Positions 42,292 to 51,235 of a stretch of DNA of 64,000 bases are shown one piece after another. The DNA is from DAINPP01 sp036743375. GTDB taxonomy: Bacteria; Thermotogota; Thermotogae; MWEM01. Under the pieces are notes generated by a model. It did not search any database. It was not told the origin of the DNA and saw only the letters and a list, made by a program, of their open reading frames with translations. Position 1 is the stretch's first letter. Each line of letters opens with the position of its first letter. The stretch covers positions 62,001 through 126,000 of the forward strand of contig DAINPP010000001.1 of NCBI GenBank assembly GCA_036743375.1. The letters run 5' to 3'. A program made the position numbers and the translations under genes.

Positions 42292-43234
42292 AGACAACAG
42301 GAATAATGAAACCGATTATATAGAAATTAAGGTAAACGAATTATGTGTTGGTGAACGGCTCGATAGCTTTGTGGTAAAAAATACACCTGAATGGGTTTCA
42401 AGGAATCTGATCCAAACCGCAATCAAAGAAAGAAAAATTTTTGTGAATTCTGTCTCAAAAAAGCAATCCTATAAAGTCAAATTTGGTGAAACAGTTGTAC
42501 TTGAAGTCCCGTCGAAACCAGAAATTACCGTAGAACCGGAAAATATTCCACTCAATATCATCTATGAAGATGAAGATATCATCGTGATTAATAAACCGGC
42601 AAATATGATCGTCCACCCTGTCCCCAACAACACTTCCGGAACGCTTGTAAATGCGCTTTTGTATCATTTCAAACAGTTTCAGGACTGGGAAGATCTTGAA
42701 AGACCTGGGATTGTACACAGACTTGATAAAGATACTTCCGGTGCCATTATCGTGGCAAAAAATCAGAAAGCACTTAAGAATCTCTCGGAACAATTTCATG
42801 ATAGAAAAAATAAAAAGGAATATATAACCATCGTGGAGGGAATAATCGAAAAAGATAGAGGTCAAATAGAAAAGCCTCTCGCCAGAAATCAGAAAAACAG
42901 AATAAAGATGGCTGTTGATTATTCCGGAAAATATGCACTATCCTATTATACGGTATTAAAGAGATTTTCCGATACAGCAACGCTTGTAATGGTTCAGATA
43001 AAAACCGGCAGGACGCATCAGATAAGGGTTCACATGAAGAGCATCGGACATCCGGTGCTTGGAGACGAGATTTATGCGTTCAGGGACTCGACCCCTGAAA
43101 AGTATGATTGCAAAAGACAGATGCTACATGCTTTGAAACTTGGAATATTCCACCCATCAAGTGGAGAATGGATGGAATTTATCGCACCGCTTCATGAGGA
43201 TTTCAAAGCGGTCATAAGATCTTTGAATGCTTAA
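42281..43234 (+). CDS. rluD: 23S rRNA pseudouridine synthase, RluD/RluA family
   Basis: Residues 15-75 form an S4 RNA-binding domain; the catalytic domain has GIVHRLDKDTSGAIIVAK with the catalytic Asp in HRLDKDTSG near 145, and KTGRTHQIRVHMKSIGHPVLGDE in the second half. The length matches RluD. The start is placed at the ATG at 42281, which overlaps the smc stop; a TTG at 42272 is possible. It ends two bases from the convergent udk gene. Confidence 0.92.
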   Translation: MQSKDNRNNETDYIEIKVNELCVGERLDSFVVKNTPEWVSRNLIQTAIKERKIFVNSVSKKQSYKVKFGETVVLEVPSKPEITVEPENIPLNIIYEDEDIIVINKPANMIVHPVPNNTSGTLVNALLYHFKQFQDWEDLERPGIVHRLDKDTSGAIIVAKNQKALKNLSEQFHDRKNKKEYITIVEGIIEKDRGQIEKPLARNQKNRIKMAVDYSGKYALSYYTVLKRFSDTATLVMVQIKTGRTHQIRVHMKSIGHPVLGDEIYAFRDSTPEKYDCKRQMLHALKLGIFHPSSGEWMEFIAPLHEDFKAVIRSLNA

Positions 43235-43236
43235 GG

Positions 43237-43836
43237 TTAAGAATTTATCTTCTGTATGGTTGCATCATAAATGATATTTAATCCAACCGAATTGAAGCCA
43301 CCTTCGGGAAGAATCAAATCGGCATAGTATTTTTGTGGTTCAACAAAGCTTTTAAACGATGGTGCAACATACTTTCTATATTGACCGATGATACTCTCGA
43401 TTGAGCGATTCCTCTCTTTCATGTCTCGTTCTATACGTCTGAGAAGTCTTTCATCATCTGGGGTATCGATGAAAACGGAAAGGTCAAAGAGGCTTCTGAA
43501 GCGTTCTTCATACAACACGAGTATACCTTCCACTATCACAACATCTTTCGGAGAGACTTCATGAAAAATCCCCGGCTCCCTGCGGTAAGTGATAAAGCTG
43601 TAATCCGGAACTTGTACCGGATTACCATTCTTCAGCTCATTAATATGTTTATAGAACAGATCAAAATCGAAAGCGACTGGTGAATCAAAATTCACATCCT
43701 GCGGACTTGTTCCCGGTGGGAGATCTTTATAGTAATTGTCCATCTTTATCAAGGTGCTTCTCTCTTTTAGCCTGCTGTTTATCTTCCGTGCAACGGTTGT
43801 CTTACCGGAACCACTTCCGCCAATGATAGCGATCAT
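43237..43836 (-). CDS. udk: Uridine kinase
   Basis: Phosphorylates uridine and cytidine to UMP and CMP in nucleotide salvage. P-loop IGGSGSGKTTVA at about 5-16, the phosphoacceptor-region MDNYYKDLPPG at about 36-46, the NFDSPVAFD pocket and RRIERDMKERNRS are all standard. The length is 199 residues. The ATG at 43836 shares one base with the stop of the TPR gene upstream (TGATG), so the pair is translationally coupled. Confidence 0.95.
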   Translation of the reverse strand: MIAIIGGSGSGKTTVARKINSRLKERSTLIKMDNYYKDLPPGTSPQDVNFDSPVAFDFDLFYKHINELKNGNPVQVPDYSFITYRREPGIFHEVSPKDVVIVEGILVLYEERFRSLFDLSVFIDTPDDERLLRRIERDMKERNRSIESIIGQYRKYVAPSFKSFVEPQKYYADLILPEGGFNSVGLNIIYDATIQKINS

Positions 43837-44903
43837 CAAGGCAAATCACACTCCCATATCTCCTGTTCTGTCAAGAAAGGATCGAATATCTCATGCTTTC
43901 CATAATTAAAGAGAATATTCGAATCTTTGAATTCATCAATAATTTTCCTTGCCGCTTCGATCCTCTTGGATTTTATCATCGGAACAACAAGCCAGAGCTT
44001 GAGAAACGAAGGACCTTCATGCTTGATCAAATATTCCTGAATCCCGTTTTCAACCACATCGTATTTCTCTTTTTTTAAATTTACCGAAGCCCATATCTCC
44101 ATTTCAGTTGGATTTTGAGGTTTTGTCTTTTCTATTTCATCCTCATAAGTCATCGCCTCTTTCAAATCACCATTTGCCGTAAGAAGTGAGACCAGATTTA
44201 TCTTGCCCATTAAATGATTCGGGTATCTCATGATCATCTGCTTCAAAACACGTATTGCAGAAGCGTTATCCTTGAGATTAAGATAAGAATCGACAAGTGT
44301 AAAATAAGATATGATATCGTCCGGATTGAGTTTTATCATCTTTTTCCAGATATCAACAGCCTTTTCGTACTCTTTTCTGTTAAAATAAGCCTGAGCCAAT
44401 GTAGAAAGGGGCTCAACCATTTCATCGTCTAGTTCCACCGCTTTTTGAAGATAAACGATACTCCCTTCTATATCACCCATATCATATTTCACCGTTCCAA
44501 GTAAATCATAGCCATAAGCAGAATCTTTGTCTAATTTTATCAACAACTCGGCATATTGCTCAACAAGATCGTTGTCATCATTCAATAAAGCCTCATTTGC
44601 GAGATCATACAAAACGTCGAGATCACATTGATTATGGAGATTAGACAGATTGATTTTTGCCGTCTCAAAAAAACCGACTATTTCTGTCGGTGTGGTAGGC
44701 AAAAAGAGAGCACTGCCTATTGCCGGAAAGGCTTCCTCTATTCTCTTCGCGCATAAGATATTTTCAGCAATGAAAGCATTTTCTTCCGATATGCCAAGAA
44801 ACTCATCCCATTTTCCGTAAAAAAGAAGATCACGAATCACGAAAAAATAGGGAGTCCATTCATCAATCAGGATATCACTCTGATTATGAAGAATTTTAAT
44901 CAT
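43836..44903 (-). CDS. TPR-repeat protein
   Basis: The 355 residues consist of TPR units from about residue 110 onward (DLLGTVKYDMGDIEGSIVYLQ, PLSTLAQAYFNRKEYEKAVDIW and FTLVDSYLNLKDNASAIRVLK are the clearest), preceded by a helical N-terminal region of unknown type. No signal peptide or membrane segment, so it is cytosolic. The gene shares its stop with the udk start. A scaffold role is likely; the partner is unknown. AAAGGAG precedes the ATG. Confidence 0.8.
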   Translation of the reverse strand: MIKILHNQSDILIDEWTPYFFVIRDLLFYGKWDEFLGISEENAFIAENILCAKRIEEAFPAIGSALFLPTTPTEIVGFFETAKINLSNLHNQCDLDVLYDLANEALLNDDNDLVEQYAELLIKLDKDSAYGYDLLGTVKYDMGDIEGSIVYLQKAVELDDEMVEPLSTLAQAYFNRKEYEKAVDIWKKMIKLNPDDIISYFTLVDSYLNLKDNASAIRVLKQMIMRYPNHLMGKINLVSLLTANGDLKEAMTYEDEIEKTKPQNPTEMEIWASVNLKKEKYDVVENGIQEYLIKHEGPSFLKLWLVVPMIKSKRIEAARKIIDEFKDSNILFNYGKHEIFDPFLTEQEIWECDLP

Positions 44904-44938
44904 CGTATCACTCCTTTACTATTAAGCTGTTCTTAATC

Positions 44939-44947
44939 ATTATAACA
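44939..44947 (-). promoter_or_regulatory. Extended -10 promoter of the TPR-udk operon
   Basis: TGTTATAAT on the minus strand (44947-44939), 36 bases before the TPR-protein ATG. It lies between that gene and the 3' end of nnrDE, which reads in the same direction. Confidence 0.6.
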
Positions 44948-44984
44948 CGAAGAAAATGTAGTTATACATATAGATAATAAAACT

Positions 44985-46511
44985 TTATTTTAATATATAT
45001 TGAACAGCTTCAGGGATCAATTCACAGATATCCGAAGGTAAAAAACTCCCAATATACTTTTCCCCCGAATAAATCTCCGCCGTTAATCCATGGATATATA
45101 CACCTATACAGGTTGCAATCTCCCCGCATAGGCCCTGAGCAAGAAAAGTACCTATCATCCCTGAAAGTACATCGCCACTTCCACCGGTTGCCAGTCCGTT
45201 ATTCCCCATGGTGTTTATAAATATCTTTTTTTCAGGCGTACAGATCGTTGTCGTAGAATCCTTCAAAACAATGGTCGCATTACATTCTACGGAATATTGC
45301 TGAAGGACGGTTATTCTATCTCTTATTATCCGTTCGACAGAGAATCCCGTAAGTCTGGAAAATTCTTTCATATGCGGAGTCATAATCGTTTGAGTATTTC
45401 TCCCCCTTAGGATTCGGGCAGCCGAATTATCTGAAACGGCAAACAAGGCATCCGCATCTATCAATACGGGTTTACTATAATCCGAGAGAAACCTCTTTAC
45501 AAATCCAATCGTCGATTCATCTCTCCCGAGTCCTGGGCCAATAACCGCTGCATCATAGGCCTCCGCCTCCCGTAAAAGTATTTCGTAATTCGTCAGATCA
45601 TGGTGATGATGTCCGGTTATATCCGTTTCGATTATCATTTCAGGAGAATACATATGACAGGGTTCATCATACTTTGGAATAATCCCTTTGATAAGTCCAA
45701 TTCCCGTTTTTAATGCGGCTTTCATCGATAACACAGGTGCACCCTTATAGCTTTCACTTCCCCCGATTACGCATAATTTGCCAAAGGTTCCTTTATGCCC
45801 CCATTTGCTTCTATGCGGGATGATGTTTGAAATAAAGGTCTGATCAAGAAGATATTTATTCTCCCAACCAACAGATTCGGGAACGTTGGAGTTGATACCT
45901 ATATAAGTACAGTCCATCTGACCGACATAATCTCTTGCCGGATAATACAGCATCCCGGTTTTCGGAAAGGCAAACGTCACCGTTACATCCGCTTTAAAAG
46001 GATTTTCAGCGAACAGAAGCCCCGTTCGGGCATCTATCCCCGTTGGAACATCAACGGCAATCCTTTTCGCGTTTGATTCGTTTAGTTTTTTCAACAGTCG
46101 GTCAATGGAACCGGGAACCATTCTGTTCAACCCCGTACCAAATACTGCATCTATGATTATTTCATACGAATCAAAATTTATGGTATCATCCGGCATTCCG
46201 GAATGTATACAACAGGAGGTTTTACTTAAGAGATTCATCTCGGCATTTGCATCTTCCGTTAATCCCGAAAGTCCTAGAATCATGAATAACTCGCAGTGAC
46301 ATCCCAGATCTTGCAATTCTCTTGCAATCGCAAGACCGTCCCCGCCGTTATTCCCGGACCCACATAAAATCAATACATTTTCCGGAACATGTCTCAACCA
46401 ACGGATTATGGATTCACAGACTGAATGAGCGGCTTTCTCCATCAAAACGATTGATGGAATACCGATGTTCTGAATGGAATACTGATCACATTTTCTCATT
46501 TCATCCGGCAT
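44985..46511 (-). CDS. nnrDE: Bifunctional NAD(P)H-hydrate epimerase / ADP-dependent dehydratase
   Basis: Repairs hydrated NAD(P)H. The N-terminal YjeF half has LCGSGNNGGDGLAIAREL and VDVPTGIDARTG; the C-terminal half is the ADP-dependent dehydratase with GPGLGRDES, DADALFAV, MTPHMKEF and NGLATGGSGDVLSGMIGTFLAQG. Total length from the ATG is 508. The ribosome site GAGGTG lies 19 bases before this ATG but exactly seven before an in-frame ATA at 46523, which would add the residues Ile-Lys-Val-Leu; an ATA start is therefore possible. It follows mutS in the same operon. Confidence 0.93.
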   Translation of the reverse strand: MPDEMRKCDQYSIQNIGIPSIVLMEKAAHSVCESIIRWLRHVPENVLILCGSGNNGGDGLAIARELQDLGCHCELFMILGLSGLTEDANAEMNLLSKTSCCIHSGMPDDTINFDSYEIIIDAVFGTGLNRMVPGSIDRLLKKLNESNAKRIAVDVPTGIDARTGLLFAENPFKADVTVTFAFPKTGMLYYPARDYVGQMDCTYIGINSNVPESVGWENKYLLDQTFISNIIPHRSKWGHKGTFGKLCVIGGSESYKGAPVLSMKAALKTGIGLIKGIIPKYDEPCHMYSPEMIIETDITGHHHHDLTNYEILLREAEAYDAAVIGPGLGRDESTIGFVKRFLSDYSKPVLIDADALFAVSDNSAARILRGRNTQTIMTPHMKEFSRLTGFSVERIIRDRITVLQQYSVECNATIVLKDSTTTICTPEKKIFINTMGNNGLATGGSGDVLSGMIGTFLAQGLCGEIATCIGVYIHGLTAEIYSGEKYIGSFLPSDICELIPEAVQYILK

Positions 46512-46534
46512 TAATACTTTTATACAAAATCACC

Positions 46535-49051
46535 TCAAAACATTCTGATTTGCTGATTTTTCTTTTTATCTATCTTTGTTTTCCGGGTTTTTTTCTTGAT
46601 GTTCTCCATCTGTTGAAGTCCCAGAACCCTGACCTTTTCATCAAGGTTCTTTTCAGTTGTGATTGTTTCAAGGACATCATAGGCTCTATTGACAACATTT
46701 TCAGGTAATCCGGCTATTTTAGCCACTTCTATCCCATAACTTCTTGATGAAATACCTTCTCCCACTTTATGAAGGAAAACAACTTCATTATCTTCCTCAA
46801 GCACCTTTACACACATATTACTCATACCCTCATAGACGTTAGCGAGCTCCGTTAATTCATTATAATGTGTTGCAAAAACAGAATAAGATTGGATGGTATT
46901 ATACAGATATTCCGAAACAACCCATGCAATGCTTATACCGTCATAGGTACTCGTTCCCCTTCCAACTTCATCAAGTATAACAAGTGATTCGTCCGTTGCG
47001 TTGTTGAGTATGGTCGCAGTTTCAGACATTTCCACCAGAAAGGTACTTTTTCCCGATGTCAGATCATCCCTTGCACCAATTCGGGTGAAAATCCTGTCAA
47101 GTACGGGAAGATTAACGGAAGTTGCAGGAACATAAGAACCAATCTGTGCTAAAAGAGAAATTAAGGCAATTTGTCTGAGATAGGTAGACTTACCGGACAT
47201 ATTCGGTCCGGTTAAAATGACAAAGTTGTGCTTCTCATCCATGAATAGATCATTCGGGATAAACTGTCCGGTCAATGATTTACTTCTTGAAAAACTCCAT
47301 TCCACGAGCGGATGTCTGCCTTCCTTGATAAAAAATATTCCGTCATCGTTGAATTCGGGTTCACAGTAATTGTTTTCACGCGCCGTTTTAGCCAAAGATA
47401 AAAACGCATCAAGACAAGCCAGAGATACCGCATTTAACTTCAATTGCGGAATAAATCTCACCGTCTCTTCAACAAGCTGCCTGAACAATTCTCTTTCTAT
47501 CGAGTCAACCATTTCAGCGGCATTATTGAGTTTTTCTTCTATCGGCTTAAGTGCATCACTGATGTATCTCTCACTGGAGACAAGTGTTTGCTTCCGAATA
47601 TAATCATCCGGTATTTTGGCTGTCTGTGCCTTCGATACTTCTATGTAATAACCAAAGATCTTATTCTTTCTGATCTTCAATCCGGAAATCCCGGTCCTGT
47701 TTCTTTCGTACTCTTCAAGTTCCTTCAACTTCCTACCACTTCCGTAAAGCAGTTCACGATACTCATCGAGCCGCTCGGAATATCCATCGTTAATCGTCTT
47801 CCCCAATCCGATCTGATTATCCGGCTCCTCTTTTAAGGCAGCTTCTAATAAAGAAACCAGTTCATCTATCGGATCAAGATCGGTAATAATATCTGAAAAG
47901 ACAGGTTCATTTGACAAAGAATCGATAATCTGAGGGATCTTTTTAAGTGTGGTTTTCAGTGAAACAAAATCAGCCGGAGTAATCTTTTTATAGGATAATC
48001 TCGAAATAATCCGTTCGATGTCGTAGACCTCATTCAGATATTCACCAATTTCCTCAGAAAGGAACGGGTTGTCAAAAAAGATTCTGACATGATCAAGTCT
48101 TTCTTTTATTTCACTCTCGTCTCTCAGAGGAGAAAGCAACCAGTCTTTCAATTTCCGACTACCCAGAGAGGTAGATGTATTGTTGATAACGTCAAAAAGA
48201 GAGTAAGCGGATTTATCCCCCCTCTTTGAAATCAATTCTAGATTTTCGACTGTTATATTGTCAAGTATCATTCTATTGGAAGTATCCATAAACACAGGCC
48301 TGCTAAGGTGTTCAAAGGCATCCATATGCTGAAAATCAAGGTATTTCAAGGTTGCTCCGAAAACCGCACAGGCTTCATCGGATAGTTCAAGAAAACTGAG
48401 ATCTTTTACATTAAAGACCCTTTTCATCTGTGAGACGGCTTCATCGTTGTTATAGTACCACCCGGGAAGCGATTCGGTGTACAGCCCCTTGAGATATGTC
48501 TTTAAGACATTGATGTTTTCTCTAAACTGAAAATTCTCCGGAAAGAGCAACTGAACGATATCAAACTTTCTGATGATATCTTCCACTTCTTTCCAGTCAT
48601 TCTTTTTGAATATCATGGAATAACCTGTAGTTATATCAAGTAAAACACAATAAAATTCATTTGCCTTGCTTACTGATGCCAAATAACTGTTCTGACTTTC
48701 AACAAGCATAGAATCTTCTACCACAGTTCCGGGAGTAACCACACGGGTTACTTCTCTTCTGACGATTCCCTTGGCTTCACTCGGATCTTCAACCTGATCA
48801 CAGATGGCTATTTTTAAACCGGCTTCCACCAACTTCTTGAGATAATTATCCAATGCATGATGCGGAATGCCCGCCATCTCATTTCCATTTCTATGAGTCA
48901 GTACAAGCTGTAATACTTTAGCTATCTTCTTAGCATCATCAAAAAAAGCCTCATAAAAATCTCCAAGTCTGAACAATAATACCGCATCTTCATATTTCGA
49001 TTTTATCGACAAATACTGCTGCATCATTGGAGTCAGCTTTTTTTCATCCAA
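46535..49051 (-). CDS. mutS: DNA mismatch repair protein MutS
   Basis: Recognises base mismatches. The N-terminal mismatch-binding domain carries RLGDFYEAF (the Phe-x-Glu motif) near 26-34; the ATPase domain has LTGPNMSGKSTYLRQ near 610, followed by VEMSETATIL and LDEVGRGTSTYDG. Full length, 838 residues. The start is TTG immediately after the miaB stop, with GAGGTG six bases upstream. No mutL is present in the window. Confidence 0.97.
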   Translation of the reverse strand: MDEKKLTPMMQQYLSIKSKYEDAVLLFRLGDFYEAFFDDAKKIAKVLQLVLTHRNGNEMAGIPHHALDNYLKKLVEAGLKIAICDQVEDPSEAKGIVRREVTRVVTPGTVVEDSMLVESQNSYLASVSKANEFYCVLLDITTGYSMIFKKNDWKEVEDIIRKFDIVQLLFPENFQFRENINVLKTYLKGLYTESLPGWYYNNDEAVSQMKRVFNVKDLSFLELSDEACAVFGATLKYLDFQHMDAFEHLSRPVFMDTSNRMILDNITVENLELISKRGDKSAYSLFDVINNTSTSLGSRKLKDWLLSPLRDESEIKERLDHVRIFFDNPFLSEEIGEYLNEVYDIERIISRLSYKKITPADFVSLKTTLKKIPQIIDSLSNEPVFSDIITDLDPIDELVSLLEAALKEEPDNQIGLGKTINDGYSERLDEYRELLYGSGRKLKELEEYERNRTGISGLKIRKNKIFGYYIEVSKAQTAKIPDDYIRKQTLVSSERYISDALKPIEEKLNNAAEMVDSIERELFRQLVEETVRFIPQLKLNAVSLACLDAFLSLAKTARENNYCEPEFNDDGIFFIKEGRHPLVEWSFSRSKSLTGQFIPNDLFMDEKHNFVILTGPNMSGKSTYLRQIALISLLAQIGSYVPATSVNLPVLDRIFTRIGARDDLTSGKSTFLVEMSETATILNNATDESLVILDEVGRGTSTYDGISIAWVVSEYLYNTIQSYSVFATHYNELTELANVYEGMSNMCVKVLEEDNEVVFLHKVGEGISSRSYGIEVAKIAGLPENVVNRAYDVLETITTEKNLDEKVRVLGLQQMENIKKKTRKTKIDKKKNQQIRMF

Positions 49052-50368
49052 TCAAATCACCTCACCATAAAGCGGTCCGGCAGAAACACGGTTTATTTTA
49101 ATCGTTTTCCATTCCCCTATCTCTGATTGATCCGACTCAAAAATCACTATCTTATTCCTATCCGTTCTCCCATAAAGAAGATGTGGCTTTCTCGGAAGGG
49201 CAGCTTCTGCAATAACTTCTACGATCTTATCCTGATAGATTTCATTAAATACCTTATTCATATTTTTCTGAATATCCAGCAGGTTGTTAAGTCTCTTTTT
49301 CTTCAGTTCAAGCGGAACATCATCCGGAAGGTTTTTATAGGCAACGGTTCCCTCACGCTCGGAATAGATCGCCAGATTAACCTTTTCAAAACCTACCTCC
49401 CTGACAAGATTCACCGTATCCAGATAATCTTCTTCAGTTTCTCCGGGAAATCCGATGATGATATCGCTGGTCAGCGAAACCTCGGGAAATCCCTTCTTTA
49501 TCCTATTAACCAGTGCAAGATAATCTTCTCTTGTATACCTCCGATTCATTGCCTTTAATATCCTATTACTGCCCGATTGAACGGGAAGATGGATATTTTT
49601 GGCAAATTTATCCGAAGAGGCCAGCACTTCTATCACTTCATCCGAAAAATCAGAAGGATACGAAGTTAAAAACCAGATTCTCTGTAAGCCGTCTATTTTC
49701 GACACTTCCCGTAAAAGATTGGCAAAATTGACTTTTTCATCATCCACATCAAGGCCATAAGAATCAACATTCTGACCGAGCAATGTTATCTCTTTGTATC
49801 CCTTTCCGGCAAGCTCATCGCATTCTCGAATAATATCATCGAATGGTCGACTCAATTCTCTTCCACGTGTATAGGGCACGATACAATAGGTACAGAATTT
49901 GTTGCATCCATAGGCAATTGTTACATAGGCATGATGAGAACTATCCCTTATGATCGGCGTGTCGTAACTGATTTCATCAATATAATCGTCAAACGCCAAA
50001 AATCTTTCGCCTTTCTTGGCCCTTATTGCATGTTCCTCAATTCTGGTTATCGCCCTTGTACCAAAAACAAAATCAACTCCCTGACGACGCAAAAGCATTT
50101 TCCTCTCTTTTTCCGCCGCACAACCGCAAACACCAACTTTAATCTTTTTACCTTCTTCTATCTTCATTTTGTTCAATCGGCCAATGAAGGCATATGCCTT
50201 TTCTTCCGATTTCTGCCTGACCGCACATGTGTTAACGATTATTATTTCCGCCTCTTCAAGCTCGGAAATTTCATGACCTTTCCGTACGAGAATCCCCTTC
50301 ATTATCTCAGAGTCATTGACGTTCATCTGACATCCGTATGTTTCAAAATAAAATTTCAATTGGTTCAT
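49052..50368 (-). CDS. miaB: tRNA-2-methylthio-N6-dimethylallyladenosine synthase MiaB
   Basis: Radical-SAM enzyme that adds the methylthio group to A37 of tRNAs. The N-terminal UPF0004 domain has Cys10, Cys46 and Cys80 for the auxiliary cluster (ETYGCQMN, VNTCAVR, GVCGCAAE); the radical-SAM motif AYGCNKFCTYCIVPY follows near 150; a TRAM domain closes the protein. The length of 438 is typical. It abuts mutS. Confidence 0.96.
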   Translation of the reverse strand: MNQLKFYFETYGCQMNVNDSEIMKGILVRKGHEISELEEAEIIIVNTCAVRQKSEEKAYAFIGRLNKMKIEEGKKIKVGVCGCAAEKERKMLLRRQGVDFVFGTRAITRIEEHAIRAKKGERFLAFDDYIDEISYDTPIIRDSSHHAYVTIAYGCNKFCTYCIVPYTRGRELSRPFDDIIRECDELAGKGYKEITLLGQNVDSYGLDVDDEKVNFANLLREVSKIDGLQRIWFLTSYPSDFSDEVIEVLASSDKFAKNIHLPVQSGSNRILKAMNRRYTREDYLALVNRIKKGFPEVSLTSDIIIGFPGETEEDYLDTVNLVREVGFEKVNLAIYSEREGTVAYKNLPDDVPLELKKKRLNNLLDIQKNMNKVFNEIYQDKIVEVIAEAALPRKPHLLYGRTDRNKIVIFESDQSEIGEWKTIKINRVSAGPLYGEVI

Positions 50369-50380
50369 CCACCCTTTCTA

Positions 50381-51232
50381 TTATCTGTACTTTTCCATCG
50401 AGACCTGATACATGATTATCGAAGTTGACACGGCAACATTCAGAGAATCACAGGATCCCCTCATCGGTATTTTTATTCGCTTATCATCATAATTATACCA
50501 TTCTCCGGTAATACCATATCTTTCACTTCCAGCAACAATTGCAATGTTTCCACTGTAATTCGTCTGATCATAATCAACCTCTGCATCGGTATCCGTTAAG
50601 ACTATTTTTACATCATTCTCCTTTAGCCATTCGATTGCCGTACTGACCTCACATTCGATAACCGGTATACTAAATACGGCTCCCTGACTTCCTTTTATGA
50701 CCTTGGGATGTGTCAGACGGGCACGCCTGTTGCAGATAATCACACCTCTTATACCTGCTCCGTCACAACTTCTGAAAATAGTTCCTATATTTCCCGGGAT
50801 TTCCACGCCATCAAGTACGATATATATCGAATTACCGTCCGGTTTCATATCTGCAAATTCATAAGCGGGCATTTCACAAACAGCGAGTATTCCATCGGGT
50901 TTTTTATATTCACTGATCCTTGCAAACACTTTATCGGAACAGATACATCTGTCAAATTCTTCAGATTTTGAGATGAGCTTTTCTGCAAGAATCTCAGAAT
51001 TATCCGATAAGAACAACTCCGGTGAAAATAATACCGCATCAAAATTCAACCCTTTTTCCAGACATTTCTCTACTCCCCAAAATCCTTCAACGACAATTAA
51101 ATTCCGTGGATTTGATTTGGTATTTTTTATAATCGACTGAACCTGCTTGATCCTCGGATGTTTTATTCCGGCAAATTTTAATTTCCCGGAATGTTTTTCC
51201 ATAAACTGATTTCTCTTTTCTTCTGAATTCAT
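50381..51232 (-). CDS. TrmH/SpoU-family RNA 2'-O-methyltransferase
   Basis: A SPOUT knot methyltransferase, 283 residues. An N-terminal substrate-binding domain (from about 28) is followed by motif 1 PGNIGTIFRSCDGAG, motif 2 IAIVAGSERYGI and motif 3 IPMRGSCDSLNVAVSTSIIMY. Likely target is a 23S rRNA ribose (RlmB/TsnR-like) but this cannot be decided. Ribosome site AAGGGG. It is four bases after hutI and twelve before miaB, hence one operon. Confidence 0.9.
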   Translation of the reverse strand: MNSEEKRNQFMEKHSGKLKFAGIKHPRIKQVQSIIKNTKSNPRNLIVVEGFWGVEKCLEKGLNFDAVLFSPELFLSDNSEILAEKLISKSEEFDRCICSDKVFARISEYKKPDGILAVCEMPAYEFADMKPDGNSIYIVLDGVEIPGNIGTIFRSCDGAGIRGVIICNRRARLTHPKVIKGSQGAVFSIPVIECEVSTAIEWLKENDVKIVLTDTDAEVDYDQTNYSGNIAIVAGSERYGITGEWYNYDDKRIKIPMRGSCDSLNVAVSTSIIMYQVSMEKYR

Positions 51233-51235
51233 ATT

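Noticed and set aside
47444..50428. Plus-strand frames opposite mutS and miaB
   Set aside because: They are antisense shadows; the minus strand carries unmistakable MutS and MiaB motifs throughout.
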